Source of the DNA: Actinomycetes bacterium
GTDB taxonomy: Bacteria; Actinomycetota; Actinomycetes; S36-B12
DNA length: 31,455 bases
Direction of reading: 5' to 3'
Assembly (NCBI GenBank): GCA_030425745.1
Contig: JAUHZW010000002.1
Location: forward strand, 1 to 31,455
Every line of letters begins with the position of its first letter. Within the stretch, counting starts at the first letter, position 1. The notes beneath the pieces were generated by a model that saw nothing but the letters and a program-made list of their open reading frames with translations, searched no databases and was not told the origin of the DNA. This document shows positions 17,916 to 25,656 of this stretch, one piece after another. The position numbers were made by a program, and so were the translations under genes.

Positions 17916-19112
17916 ATGACAACAAGGGAAGGCGCTGGAGTATCGCGCTGGACGAAGAGTTCAGACACAGGACGCTCTCGGGTATGGGCTGCACTTGTAG
18001 CGATCCTGTCTGTTATCGCCGCGTCGATGGCACTGGCCACGAGCGCGGCTGTTGCTGGTGTTGATGACGTCTGCAGCGGTATGGACAGCGGCAAGATCGA
18101 CGTCTCCGGCAGTCACACGTCACTCGTGATCGACGCGCCGGCCGATCACCTGATCACTGGGTACTGCGTCAAGGCGGGTTCGGCGAATCAGGGATACGGT
18201 CCGGAGTACGTCACCGTGGATCCTGCGGCTGAGTCCGTGACGATCACGCACTCGTCGGGCAAGGACATCAGTCATTACGCCGTCTCGTACACCGAGGTCG
18301 TCGTGGAGTACACGGGTGAGGCAACAGTGTCCGGTGACCTGGCGATCTGCACCGTCGACAACGTCGATGTGACGATCGAGTACTCCTCCGGTCTGGTCAC
18401 CGAGACCAGCACGGAATCGCAGGAGGCTGCTGATGCTGCCGCGCAGGCCGCTGCAGAAGCCGCGGCAGATGCGGATCTGTCAGGTCAGCTTGCGGGCTAC
18501 CCCGGCTACACCGAGGGAGTCTGCGAGGCGGTCGAGCCGTACACCGCTGAGGCGGAGGCATCCGGGTCCCTGGCGATCTGCACCGTGGACAACGTCGATG
18601 TGACGATCGAGTACGCAGGCTCTGGCACGGGTGAGAGCACGGAGTCGCAGGAGGCTGCTGACGCTGCGGCGCAGGCCGCTGCTGAGGCTGCCGCGGCTGC
18701 TGATCTGGCCGGTCAGCTCGAGCAGTACCCGGACTTCACCGAGGGCACCTGCCCGGTGACGCCGACTCCCGAGCCGACTCCCGAGCCGACCACGCCGCCG
18801 GTGACCCCGCCGACGACTCCAGCGGAGCCTGAGACCGTGGCGCCGGTGCTGCCGGCCACGGTGGAGGAGCCGGTGGAGCCTGAGACCGTGGCGCCGGTGC
18901 TGCCGGCCACGGTGGAGGAGCCGGAGACGGTGTCGGTGCCGCTGCCGGCGACGGTTGCCGTGCCGGCGACGGTGCCGGCCGGAGACGGCTCGAGCACCGC
19001 GCAGGTGCCGAGCGGGGCGGTGGCCCTGATGGCGGCCGGTCTGGTCGGAGTGGGTGCCTCGACCGCCCTGCTGCTGAGGCGCCGGATGTGGACGGCAGGT
19101 GACAGCAGGTAG
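17916..19112 (+). CDS. Exported repeat protein with Pro/Thr-rich stalk and C-terminal membrane anchor
   Basis: A 398-residue protein of unrecognised family. A basic N-terminus is followed by a hydrophobic signal segment (about 24-46, VWAALVAILSVIAASMALATSAAVA) with an AVA-G cleavage-like site. The mature part begins with a Cys-containing beta-rich domain, then two copies of a module of about 65 residues (SGxLAICTVDNVDVTIEY, an Ala/Glu helical stretch ESQEAADAAAQAAAEAA, and a GYT/DFTEGxC end). A stalk rich in TPEP and PxT follows with three LPATV motifs, then a final membrane helix (AVALMAAGLVGVGASTALLL) and an RRR-containing tail. This is the layout of a cell-surface protein. ATG 17916 is chosen for the AAGGGGG SD eight nt upstream. 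The partner and role are unknown. Confidence 0.8.
   Translation: MTTREGAGVSRWTKSSDTGRSRVWAALVAILSVIAASMALATSAAVAGVDDVCSGMDSGKIDVSGSHTSLVIDAPADHLITGYCVKAGSANQGYGPEYVTVDPAAESVTITHSSGKDISHYAVSYTEVVVEYTGEATVSGDLAICTVDNVDVTIEYSSGLVTETSTESQEAADAAAQAAAEAAADADLSGQLAGYPGYTEGVCEAVEPYTAEAEASGSLAICTVDNVDVTIEYAGSGTGESTESQEAADAAAQAAAEAAAAADLAGQLEQYPDFTEGTCPVTPTPEPTPEPTTPPVTPPTTPAEPETVAPVLPATVEEPVEPETVAPVLPATVEEPETVSVPLPATVAVPATVPAGDGSSTAQVPSGAVALMAAGLVGVGASTALLLRRRMWTAGDSR
18331..18753 (+). repeat. Two copies of a ~200-bp coding module in the exported protein
   Basis: Copy one spans about 18331-18525 and copy two about 18561-18753, offset by 231 bp at the start and 228 bp further in, so a one-codon indel separates them. 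Protein identity is very high across AICTVDNVDVTIEY and the Ala/Glu helix. Both copies keep the paired cysteines. This looks like a recent in-frame domain duplication. Confidence 0.85.
18825..18923 (+). repeat. Perfect 48-bp direct repeat at 51-bp period in the stalk
   Basis: Copies at 18825-18872 and 18876-18923 are identical at DNA level and encode EPETVAPVLPATVEEP twice. The 51-bp period is 17 codons, so copy number can change without a frameshift. A third, diverged unit (VPLPATVAVP) follows. Confidence 0.9.
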
Positions 19113-19147
19113 CGCGAGGTGGTGCGGCAGGGAGGACCGCTCATGAC

Positions 19148-19171
19148 GGAGCCCCGCCTCGGCGGGGCTCC
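19148..19171. terminator. Strong bidirectional terminator-like stem-loop
   Basis: GGAGCCCC (19148-19155) and GGGGCTCC (19164-19171) form an 8-bp perfect stem, extendable by the GCC/GGC of the loop to 11 paired positions on paper. It lies 36 bp after the exported-protein stop and 39 bp after the convergent CDGSH stop, so it can serve both. No T-tract is present. Confidence 0.65.
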
Positions 19172-19209
19172 TGAGGTTGCTCAGTCACCGCCTCGGTGAT
19201 CGGCGGGTG

Positions 19210-19404
19210 CTACTCGCTGGCCTCGGTCCAGCCCTCGCGCTTGTGGCTGCCGTCGCAGAACGGCTTGGCCTTCGAGTACCCGCAGCGGCACAGGTAGGCC
19301 TTGCTGGTCTCCCGGATCAGCGTGCCGTCGGGCGCCTCGATGCGGACCTCCCCGCTGACCTCGAGGGGACCGTCCGTCGTGGGGGTGATCGTCACATCGC
19401 TCAT
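19210..19404 (-). CDS. CDGSH iron-sulfur domain protein
   Basis: A 64-residue protein carrying the full CDGSH signature CRCGYSKAKPFCDGSH (39-54): Cys39, Cys41, Cys50 and His54 should bind a [2Fe-2S] cluster in the mitoNEET-type 3Cys:1His manner. No membrane helix is present, so it is likely a soluble cytoplasmic redox or Fe-S transfer protein. The ATG at 19404 matches the compact domain; the SD is weak. It is separated from the upstream NIL gene by 154 bp that hold a large inverted repeat, so it may have its own transcript. Confidence 0.93.
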   Translation of the reverse strand: MSDVTITPTTDGPLEVSGEVRIEAPDGTLIRETSKAYLCRCGYSKAKPFCDGSHKREGWTEASE

Positions 19405-19449
19405 GGCGGGGAGTCTTCCGCAGATGGGTGCATCCCGCAGGGGGAGAGG

Positions 19450-19512
19450 CGATGCTGCGGCAGTTGGTGCTCGGAAATCGCCCTTGAAGCCGCCACCAGT
19501 GCCGCAGCATCG
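19450..19512. repeat. Long imperfect inverted repeat
   Basis: Perfect 13-bp arms CGATGCTGCGGCA (19450-19462) and TGCCGCAGCATCG (19500-19512), extended inward by TGGTG (19465-19469) with CACCA (19494-19498). The loop is about 24 nt. The hairpin sits between the CDGSH start and the NIL gene stop. It could end the leftward LPG/NIL transcript, be an interspersed palindromic element, or encode a small structured RNA. Confidence 0.7.
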
Positions 19513-19519
19513 GGGGCTG

Positions 19520-19570
19520 GCTCACCGGCTACCCGGCGACCATGACTCTGCTCACCGGCTACCCGGCGAC
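19520..19570. repeat. Direct repeat (21 bp, 30-bp period) over the NIL gene stop
   Basis: GCTCACCGGCTACCCGGCGAC-type copies lie at 19520-19540 and 19550-19570 and are identical. On the minus strand each contains GTCGCCGGGTAG, the last codons and stop of the NIL-domain gene, so the gene end was duplicated downstream of itself. Confidence 0.9.
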
Positions 19571-19807
19571 GATGTCCCCCGCAGGGTCGGACACCACCAC
19601 TCCGATCGACTCCATCCACGCGATGGCATCGGCCACGGCCTGCGCCGTTCCGGCGATGTCGCAGACCATCCAGCCGGAATGGTCCTGGATCGCGGCCCGG
19701 CGGATGTTCGGCACCACGTCGAAGCGCTTGACGATCTCCGAGATCACCGGCTCCGTGGCAGGACCGGGCGGGAAGCTCAGCTGGACGTGGCGGTTGGTGT
19801 CGGTCAC
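19559..19807 (-). CDS. NIL-domain (ACT-like) small protein
   Basis: An 82-residue protein made of one ferredoxin-like fold: VQLSFPPGPATEPVISEIVKRFDVVPNIRRAAIQ, GWMVCDIAGTAQAVADAIAWMESIGVVV. This is the NIL domain pattern known from the C-terminus of MetN methionine transporters and from stand-alone proteins near sulfur and Fe-S genes. It may bind a small ligand or act as a regulatory subunit. The GTG at 19807 overlaps the upstream gene's stop (GTGA), so it is co-translated with the large membrane protein gene. Confidence 0.85.
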   Translation of the reverse strand: MTDTNRHVQLSFPPGPATEPVISEIVKRFDVVPNIRRAAIQDHSGWMVCDIAGTAQAVADAIAWMESIGVVVSDPAGDIVAG

Positions 19808-22329
19808 AGTGCACCCTTCTTGGTGAGCCAGTTGAACGCCCAGTATCCCGGAACGGTGGGGATCCAGAACGTGATGAGCCGGTAGAGCAGGACGGCCGAG
19901 ATGGCGAGGCTGCCGTCCAGACCTGCGGCGGTGAGCCCGGCCGCGAGGGCTGCCTCGACGGCACCCAGACCACCGGGCGTCGGAGCCGCCTGGCCGATCG
20001 TCGCGCCCGCGAGGTAGACCACGCCCACGACGGCGATGTTCAGGCTGCCGTCGAAGGCCTCGACACAGGCGTACAGCACGCCGATGTAGGCGAGGTTCAG
20101 CAGGATGATGCCGCCGATGCCCTCCAGCAGTTTGAGGGGACGCTGGGCGACGGTGACGAGTCGCGGGCCGACCTCCTTCAGCAGCGGCCCGACGCGCTTG
20201 GTGATGAGTCGTCGGACGGCCGGCACAGCCAGCAGGGCCAGGGCCACGATGAGGATGCCCATGACGATCGCGACGGCGACGGGCGGCAGATCGAACGGCA
20301 GCGTCGTCTGCGTCCCCGCCGCGATGCCGAAGCCCAGCAGCAGCAGGATGTGGAACACGAACGCCATGACCTGGGAGACGCCTACGCTGGCGGCGGCCAG
20401 AGCCGGGTGCAGGCCGGCCTTCTGCAGGAAGCGCACGTTGATCGCGATCGCGCCGAGGGTCGGTGGCGACACGAGCGTGGCGAAGTCGCCGGCAACCTGG
20501 GCCATGATCGTGCGATGCAGGGCAAGGCGCTCGGGAACGAAGCCGGACAGTGACCACGCTGCACCGAAGTACGTGACGATGGCGAGGACCACTGCAGCGG
20601 CCATCCACCACCAGTTGGCGTTCTGCACGAGGTCGACGAGATTGACCTGCGCCAGCTGGGAGATCAGGACGTAGCCCGCGATCGTGCCGACCACGATCAT
20701 CACGAGCGTGCGGGGCCGGAACCTCTCGAAGTTGATCTGCTCGTCGTCGGCGCCGGGGCGGATCTCGGCCAGGGCGTCACGCAGCTTGACCATGACGTTC
20801 TTGTTCTTGCGAACCAGTCGACGTGTCGGTCCGGAGAGCGCCACCGGCTGCAGTGCCGGCAGCGCCCTGCTGAGGCCCTCCGCACCCAGGACGAGCCGAC
20901 CGGACTCCACGGCGCGATCGACATCGGTCAGCATGGCCAGGGTCGCGAGCAGTTCAGCCGTGTCGATGCGTTGGGCGACGTCGCCTGCGGCGATGCTGCC
21001 GGTGTCGCCGCCGATCAGCCAGACCGTGCCGTCGTCGGCCCGGATCAGGTGCTCGGCCGACAGCGAGCGATGCGTCATCTGGTTCTCGTGCAGCGTCCGC
21101 AGGGCTCGCCATGCACCGGCCAGGTCTGCGTCGGAGACCTCGCCGAGATCGCTGAAGCGGGTGCCCTCGATGTATTCGTGCGCGAGCAGGACGGAGTCGG
21201 GCCCGACCTCCTCCGCGAGCAGCAGCCGCGGCACCGGGGCGCCGGCCGCCTGAGCGGCATAGGCCAGCAGGGCGGAGTGGTCGAGCGTGCGGCGCATGTT
21301 GAACGCCCCGGAGGTCGTGTCATCACGAAGGCGCAGGCTTTTCCAGATGGCGTTCGCCAGGCCGGCGCCCTCGAGGTCTCGGTCCAGGACGGTCACGAGG
21401 AACTGCCCGCCAGCGCGTGAGGTGGCGAGGTAGCGACGCCCGCGAGCGGTCGACTCCCGGGCCTGCAGGACGGTCACCGGGAGCCCTCCGCGGTCCAGCG
21501 CCTCAGCCACCATCTGCCCGCTCGGGCGGGTCGTGGGAGTGCCGGCGATGTAGCGGGTGGCCAGACCGAGGGCCCAGCCGATCGTCAGGGAGATGCCGAC
21601 TCCGGCGAACGTGATGCCGCCACTGAGCAGGTTGACGATGACGAGCGACCCGAGGACGAGGATCGTGAGGACGTTCCACGGTCGTCGCCCCATCGTGCGG
21701 GCGACGGTGACGAAGGCGACCAGGCCGCCGAGGATCGGGGTGGTGGCGGCCGAGTCGGTGCTGGCCGAGCCGGTCAGGGCGATCATCAGCGCGGGCAGGT
21801 CGAGGTACGAGATCCCGATCGCGATGGCCATGAGCACGGCGATGCCGATGAACAGGGCGACGAGGGCGTCGAACAGCTGGCGCATCCGGCGGCGGATCAC
21901 CATGGCCACGGCGACGGCGACGGGAAGCCCGAGAGTGCCGATGCCACCGACGATGTCGAGGATGAGGACGACCCATGAGGGCAGCAGAGACGCGCCGCTG
22001 ACGATGTCGCTGTCGAGTCCCGCGGTGGTGTCCGTGGCGAAGTACGCGATCAGGACGATGCCGGCGGTGATCAGCAGCGCGAGGACGAAGCGGGCGAGGT
22101 CGAGAGGGCGGCGGACGCGTCGCGGCGTGCGGTGCTCCTCGATGACCGCGGTGGCCGCGAGGTCGGCGACCGCCGGGTCCGGCACTTGCTCGCCGGCACC
22201 GTGGGCGTCCGTGCGCTGAGCATCGGCATCGTGGACGTGGGCCGGGGCGGGCTGATCAGGCTCTGGCATCGACGGAGGTGGTTCCGGGGTCGCCGGAGCG
22301 GGGCTCACGGCGGTGTCGTCGGAACTCAC
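19804..22329 (-). CDS. Large membrane protein: N-terminal TM region, degenerate kinase-like domain, C-terminal LPG-synthase-type TM domain
   Basis: An 841-residue protein. A charged, Pro/Asp-rich cytoplasmic start (1-70) precedes about six membrane segments (75-235). Next is a soluble domain (about 240-500) resembling aminoglycoside-phosphotransferase/RIO-type kinases: VLLAHEYIEGTRFSDL, then THRSLSAEHLI where HxDxxxxN would be expected, then WLIGGDTGSI at the DxD/DFG-like site. The catalytic Asp and Asn are replaced by Ser and His, so kinase activity is doubtful. Residues about 520-835 form a YbhN/lysylphosphatidylglycerol-synthase-type transmembrane domain (PPTLGAIAINVRFLQ, PTPGGLGAVEAAL). 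The soluble LPG acyl-transfer domain of MprF is missing, so a lipid flippase-like role is more likely. GTG 22329 follows a GGGGG stretch. Divergent from adnA by 60 bp. Confidence 0.8.
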   Translation of the reverse strand: MSSDDTAVSPAPATPEPPPSMPEPDQPAPAHVHDADAQRTDAHGAGEQVPDPAVADLAATAVIEEHRTPRRVRRPLDLARFVLALLITAGIVLIAYFATDTTAGLDSDIVSGASLLPSWVVLILDIVGGIGTLGLPVAVAVAMVIRRRMRQLFDALVALFIGIAVLMAIAIGISYLDLPALMIALTGSASTDSAATTPILGGLVAFVTVARTMGRRPWNVLTILVLGSLVIVNLLSGGITFAGVGISLTIGWALGLATRYIAGTPTTRPSGQMVAEALDRGGLPVTVLQARESTARGRRYLATSRAGGQFLVTVLDRDLEGAGLANAIWKSLRLRDDTTSGAFNMRRTLDHSALLAYAAQAAGAPVPRLLLAEEVGPDSVLLAHEYIEGTRFSDLGEVSDADLAGAWRALRTLHENQMTHRSLSAEHLIRADDGTVWLIGGDTGSIAAGDVAQRIDTAELLATLAMLTDVDRAVESGRLVLGAEGLSRALPALQPVALSGPTRRLVRKNKNVMVKLRDALAEIRPGADDEQINFERFRPRTLVMIVVGTIAGYVLISQLAQVNLVDLVQNANWWWMAAAVVLAIVTYFGAAWSLSGFVPERLALHRTIMAQVAGDFATLVSPPTLGAIAINVRFLQKAGLHPALAAASVGVSQVMAFVFHILLLLGFGIAAGTQTTLPFDLPPVAVAIVMGILIVALALLAVPAVRRLITKRVGPLLKEVGPRLVTVAQRPLKLLEGIGGIILLNLAYIGVLYACVEAFDGSLNIAVVGVVYLAGATIGQAAPTPGGLGAVEAALAAGLTAAGLDGSLAISAVLLYRLITFWIPTVPGYWAFNWLTKKGAL

Positions 22330-22389
22330 GCCCCCGATGCTCCCAGAACAGCGGTCCACGGTGTCGCACCCGGGTGGTATCCATGGCCT

Positions 22390-25300
22390 ATGTCCTGGCA
22401 CCTCGACCTCTCTCCGGAGCCGCGCCGGCCGGCGCCGGCGCTCGATCCGGAGCAGGCCGCCGTGGTGGCCCATCGTCAGGGGCCGCTCCTCGTCCTGGCC
22501 GGTCCCGGGACGGGCAAGACGACCACGATCGTCGAGGCGATCGCGGCGCGCCTCACCGATCCGCAGGATCCGGTGCCGGCCGAGTCGGTCCTCGGCCTGA
22601 CATTCGGCCGCCGAGCGGCCCTCGAACTGCGCGACCGGGTGTCGGCCCGCGTGGGCGGGGGCCTCGTGCCCACGGTCGCGACCTTCCACTCCTTCGCCTA
22701 CGCGCTGCTCCGCGAGCTGTCCGACGCCGAGGACTACCTGAACCCACCTCGTCTCATGTCCGGCGCGGAGGAGGACGTCCGCATCCGTGAACTGCTCCGT
22801 GGTGCGGTGGCCGACGGAGCCGTCGACTGGCCCGAGGACCTCCTCGGTGCCCTCCCCACGCTCGGCCTCGCGAACGAGGTACGGGCCGTGCTCGCACGGG
22901 CGCGCGAACTCGGCATCAGCGGTGAGGAGCTGCAAGCTGTGGGGCGCCGCTCGGGCCGCCCGGCATGGACGGCCGTCGGCCAGCTCGCGCAGCAGGAGCA
23001 GGAGGTCATGGCGCTGGAGAACGTCCTCGACTACGGCGAGCTCCTCGCCCAGGCGGTCGACCGGGCTCATCACCCCGCCATCCAGGCCGTCCTGCGGGCT
23101 CGGTACCGGGCCGTCTACGTCGATGAGTATCAGGACACCGACCCGCTCCAGGTCTCCCTGCTCAAGGCTCTGGTGGGCCCGGATGCCCTCCTGGTCGCCG
23201 TCGGCGACCCGGATCAGGCGATCTACGGCTTCCGCGGGGCGGATGTCGGGGGGCTGCTGTCCTTTCCTGAGACTTTCCGCACCCCGACCGGCGAGCCCGC
23301 ACCTGTCCAGGTGCTGGGCACGACGCGGCGTTTCGGGCCCCGGATCCGAGCGGCCGCCGGGTCGGTGCTCGGCACGCGCATCCCACCCGGATTGCCGGCC
23401 GAGGTCCTTCGCCGGCACCGTCAGCCGGCCTGCGTACCGGTCGAGGATCCGGAGACGACTGATCTCGTCTCTGTCCGCACCTACGGCGACCGCGGCACAC
23501 AGGCAGCGCACATCGCCCGCCAGATGAGGCGGGCCCACGTGCGTCGTGACGTTCCCTGGCGCGAGATGGCGGTGCTGGTCCGTTCCGGAGCGGAGATCCC
23601 GCCGGTTCAGCGAGCCCTGTCGGCCGCCGGCATCCCGGTGGTGGTGGCCGCCGACGAGATCCCGCTGCGGCAGGAGCCCGCGGTCGCGACGCTTCTCGCA
23701 CTGCTGGAGCTGGTCACCAAGCCCGCGTCGATCAGCCCCACCGAGGTCATCGACATCCTGACCGGTCCCCTCGTGGGTCTCACCACGGCAGACGTCCGCA
23801 CGCTGGGCCGGTCACTGCGGGAGACCCAGCGGCGCTCGGGCCACTCCGCGCCCTCGTCCGAGCGGCTCATCCAAGGCGTGGTGGTCGGCGCGCTCGAGGG
23901 TGGCGGAGTCGAGCCGGTCGCGGTCCCCGATGACGAGGTCATCGCCCCGGCGATCCGTCGTCTGGTCGGGATGCTTCGTCACGCGCAGGAGCAGGTGGAA
24001 TCCGGTGCCGCTCCGGAGGAGGTCCTGTGGACCCTGTGGACCGGTGGGCGGCATCCGCACGGATGGCCGGAGCGGCTCAGGGCGGCGGCCCTCGCCGGCA
24101 AGCGGTCGGCCGATCATGACCTTGATGCCGTCACGGCCCTGTTCGACACTGCCGATCGCCTCGCCGGCCGGTACCCGGGCTTCCTCGGCGTGCGCATGTT
24201 CCTCGACGCCCTGACCGACCAGCAGATTCCGGCCGAGGCCATCGCCGACCGCGGCAGCCGCGCTGATGCGGTGCGCGTGCTCACTGCTCATCGGGCGAAG
24301 GGCCTGGAATGGGACGAGGCGTGGGTCATCGGACTGCAGGAGGACACCTGGCCGGACCTGCGGGCACGGGGCACCACCATCCGGGTGGAGGAACTGACCG
24401 CCGAGGGCATCGGTACCGGGCCCCGACCGATCGACCTGCTGGAGGAGGAGCGCCGCCTGCTGTTCGTCGCCCTGACCCGAGCCCGCACCCGGGTCCATGT
24501 CAGCGCGGTCGACTCTCCCGACGAGTCCGGTGATCGTCCCAGTCGGTTTCTCGCCGATCTGGCCACCCAGCTGGGAGCGACGTCGCTCGAGCCCGTGATC
24601 GATCGACCTCGCCACGGCATGTCCCTCGACGGCCTCGTCGCCGAGCTCCGGTCAGTCGCCATGGATGAGCGGGGTGACTCCACCCTGCGTGACGCCGCGG
24701 TCGAGCGGCTTGCCGCCCTTGCCGCTGCTGTCGACACCGCCGGGCGCCCCCTGGTGCCACTCGCCGATCCCGCGCAGTGGTGGGGTGTCATCGAAGCCAC
24801 CGTGAACCACCACCCGCTACTGGACCCCCACGCACCGGTATCGCTGTCGGGCAGCGTTCTGGACTCGGTTCTGGCGTGCCCGCTGAAGTGGTTCCTCGAG
24901 CGGCAGGTGCACGCCGAGACCGTCCGGGGCACCGCCACGAGCTTCGGCAGTGTCGTCCACGCGATCGCCGACTTCGTCGCCCGCGAGAAGGTCCCAGCGG
25001 ACCTGGCCGCGATGGAGGAGCAGCTCGACCGCATCTGGTCGGAGCTGCGCTTCGATGCCCGATGGCAGTCCGAGGCCGAACGTGCCCAGGCGAGGGCGGC
25101 GCTGTCTCGGTTCCTCGACTATCACCGCGCAGCGGAGCGGGAGCTGCTCGCGACGGAGATCTCGGTGCGCACAGAGGTCGAGGTGTCGCGGGCCTCAGGG
25201 GAGCCGGATCACGTCTCACTCACCGGAACCATCGACCGGGTGGAGCGCGATGACGACGGCCGGCTCGTGGCCATCGACCTGAAGAACATGCGCAACGCTG

Positions 25301-25656
25301 TCTCCCGCCGCGATGTCGACGAGCACGGGCAGCTCGGCGTTTATCAGCTGCTGCTGCGACAGGGCGATCTTTCCGACGGGGTGGGTGCCGGTGAGGTCCC
25401 GCGTGAGGTCGGCGGAGCCGCGCTGGTGCAGCTGCGGATCGACGAAGGTCGCGGCTCCACCGCCGCGAAGACCCAGTTCCAGGCGGCGCTGGAGGCCGTC
25501 GAGGGCGAGCCCCTGTGGGTCGAGCAGCGTTTGGCCGAAGCCGTCGAGGTCCTGAGATCCGGTGACGTCGTCGCCCGGGCGGGGCGGGCCTGCGACTACT
25601 GCGCCTACACACAGACGTGCTCGGCGAAGGCCGAGGGAGAGCAGGTGGTGTCGTGA
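22390..25656 (+). CDS. adnA: AdnA-type helicase-nuclease subunit
   Basis: A 1088-residue UvrD/Rep-like motor with a C-terminal nuclease. The motor has Walker A GPGTGKT (38-44), motif II DEYQD (245-249), GDPDQAIYGFRGAD (motif III region) and late motifs VLTAHRAKGLEWDEAWV and LFVALTRAR. The nuclease is of the PD-(D/E)xK class with Asp949 and D963-L-K965, and four cysteines (C830, C1068, C1071, C1077) placed as in AddB-type 4Fe-4S nucleases. With AdnB it should form the actinobacterial heterodimer that resects double-strand breaks. ATG 22390 places the protein start right before the helicase domain; upstream in-frame codons run into the divergent gene. The stop overlaps the adnB start (GTGA, 25653-25656). 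Confidence 0.93.
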   Translation: MSWHLDLSPEPRRPAPALDPEQAAVVAHRQGPLLVLAGPGTGKTTTIVEAIAARLTDPQDPVPAESVLGLTFGRRAALELRDRVSARVGGGLVPTVATFHSFAYALLRELSDAEDYLNPPRLMSGAEEDVRIRELLRGAVADGAVDWPEDLLGALPTLGLANEVRAVLARARELGISGEELQAVGRRSGRPAWTAVGQLAQQEQEVMALENVLDYGELLAQAVDRAHHPAIQAVLRARYRAVYVDEYQDTDPLQVSLLKALVGPDALLVAVGDPDQAIYGFRGADVGGLLSFPETFRTPTGEPAPVQVLGTTRRFGPRIRAAAGSVLGTRIPPGLPAEVLRRHRQPACVPVEDPETTDLVSVRTYGDRGTQAAHIARQMRRAHVRRDVPWREMAVLVRSGAEIPPVQRALSAAGIPVVVAADEIPLRQEPAVATLLALLELVTKPASISPTEVIDILTGPLVGLTTADVRTLGRSLRETQRRSGHSAPSSERLIQGVVVGALEGGGVEPVAVPDDEVIAPAIRRLVGMLRHAQEQVESGAAPEEVLWTLWTGGRHPHGWPERLRAAALAGKRSADHDLDAVTALFDTADRLAGRYPGFLGVRMFLDALTDQQIPAEAIADRGSRADAVRVLTAHRAKGLEWDEAWVIGLQEDTWPDLRARGTTIRVEELTAEGIGTGPRPIDLLEEERRLLFVALTRARTRVHVSAVDSPDESGDRPSRFLADLATQLGATSLEPVIDRPRHGMSLDGLVAELRSVAMDERGDSTLRDAAVERLAALAAAVDTAGRPLVPLADPAQWWGVIEATVNHHPLLDPHAPVSLSGSVLDSVLACPLKWFLERQVHAETVRGTATSFGSVVHAIADFVAREKVPADLAAMEEQLDRIWSELRFDARWQSEAERAQARAALSRFLDYHRAAERELLATEISVRTEVEVSRASGEPDHVSLTGTIDRVERDDDGRLVAIDLKNMRNAVSRRDVDEHGQLGVYQLLLRQGDLSDGVGAGEVPREVGGAALVQLRIDEGRGSTAAKTQFQAALEAVEGEPLWVEQRLAEAVEVLRSGDVVARAGRACDYCAYTQTCSAKAEGEQVVS

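Noticed and set aside
22132..22389. An 86-codon N-terminal extension of AdnA
   Set aside because: It would overlap the divergent membrane-protein gene and has no family similarity. ATG 22390 gives the normal start before the helicase domain.
22330..23538. Long N-terminal extension of the leftward membrane protein
   Set aside because: It runs antisense through the AdnA motor domain. The GTG at 22329 starts the natural protein.
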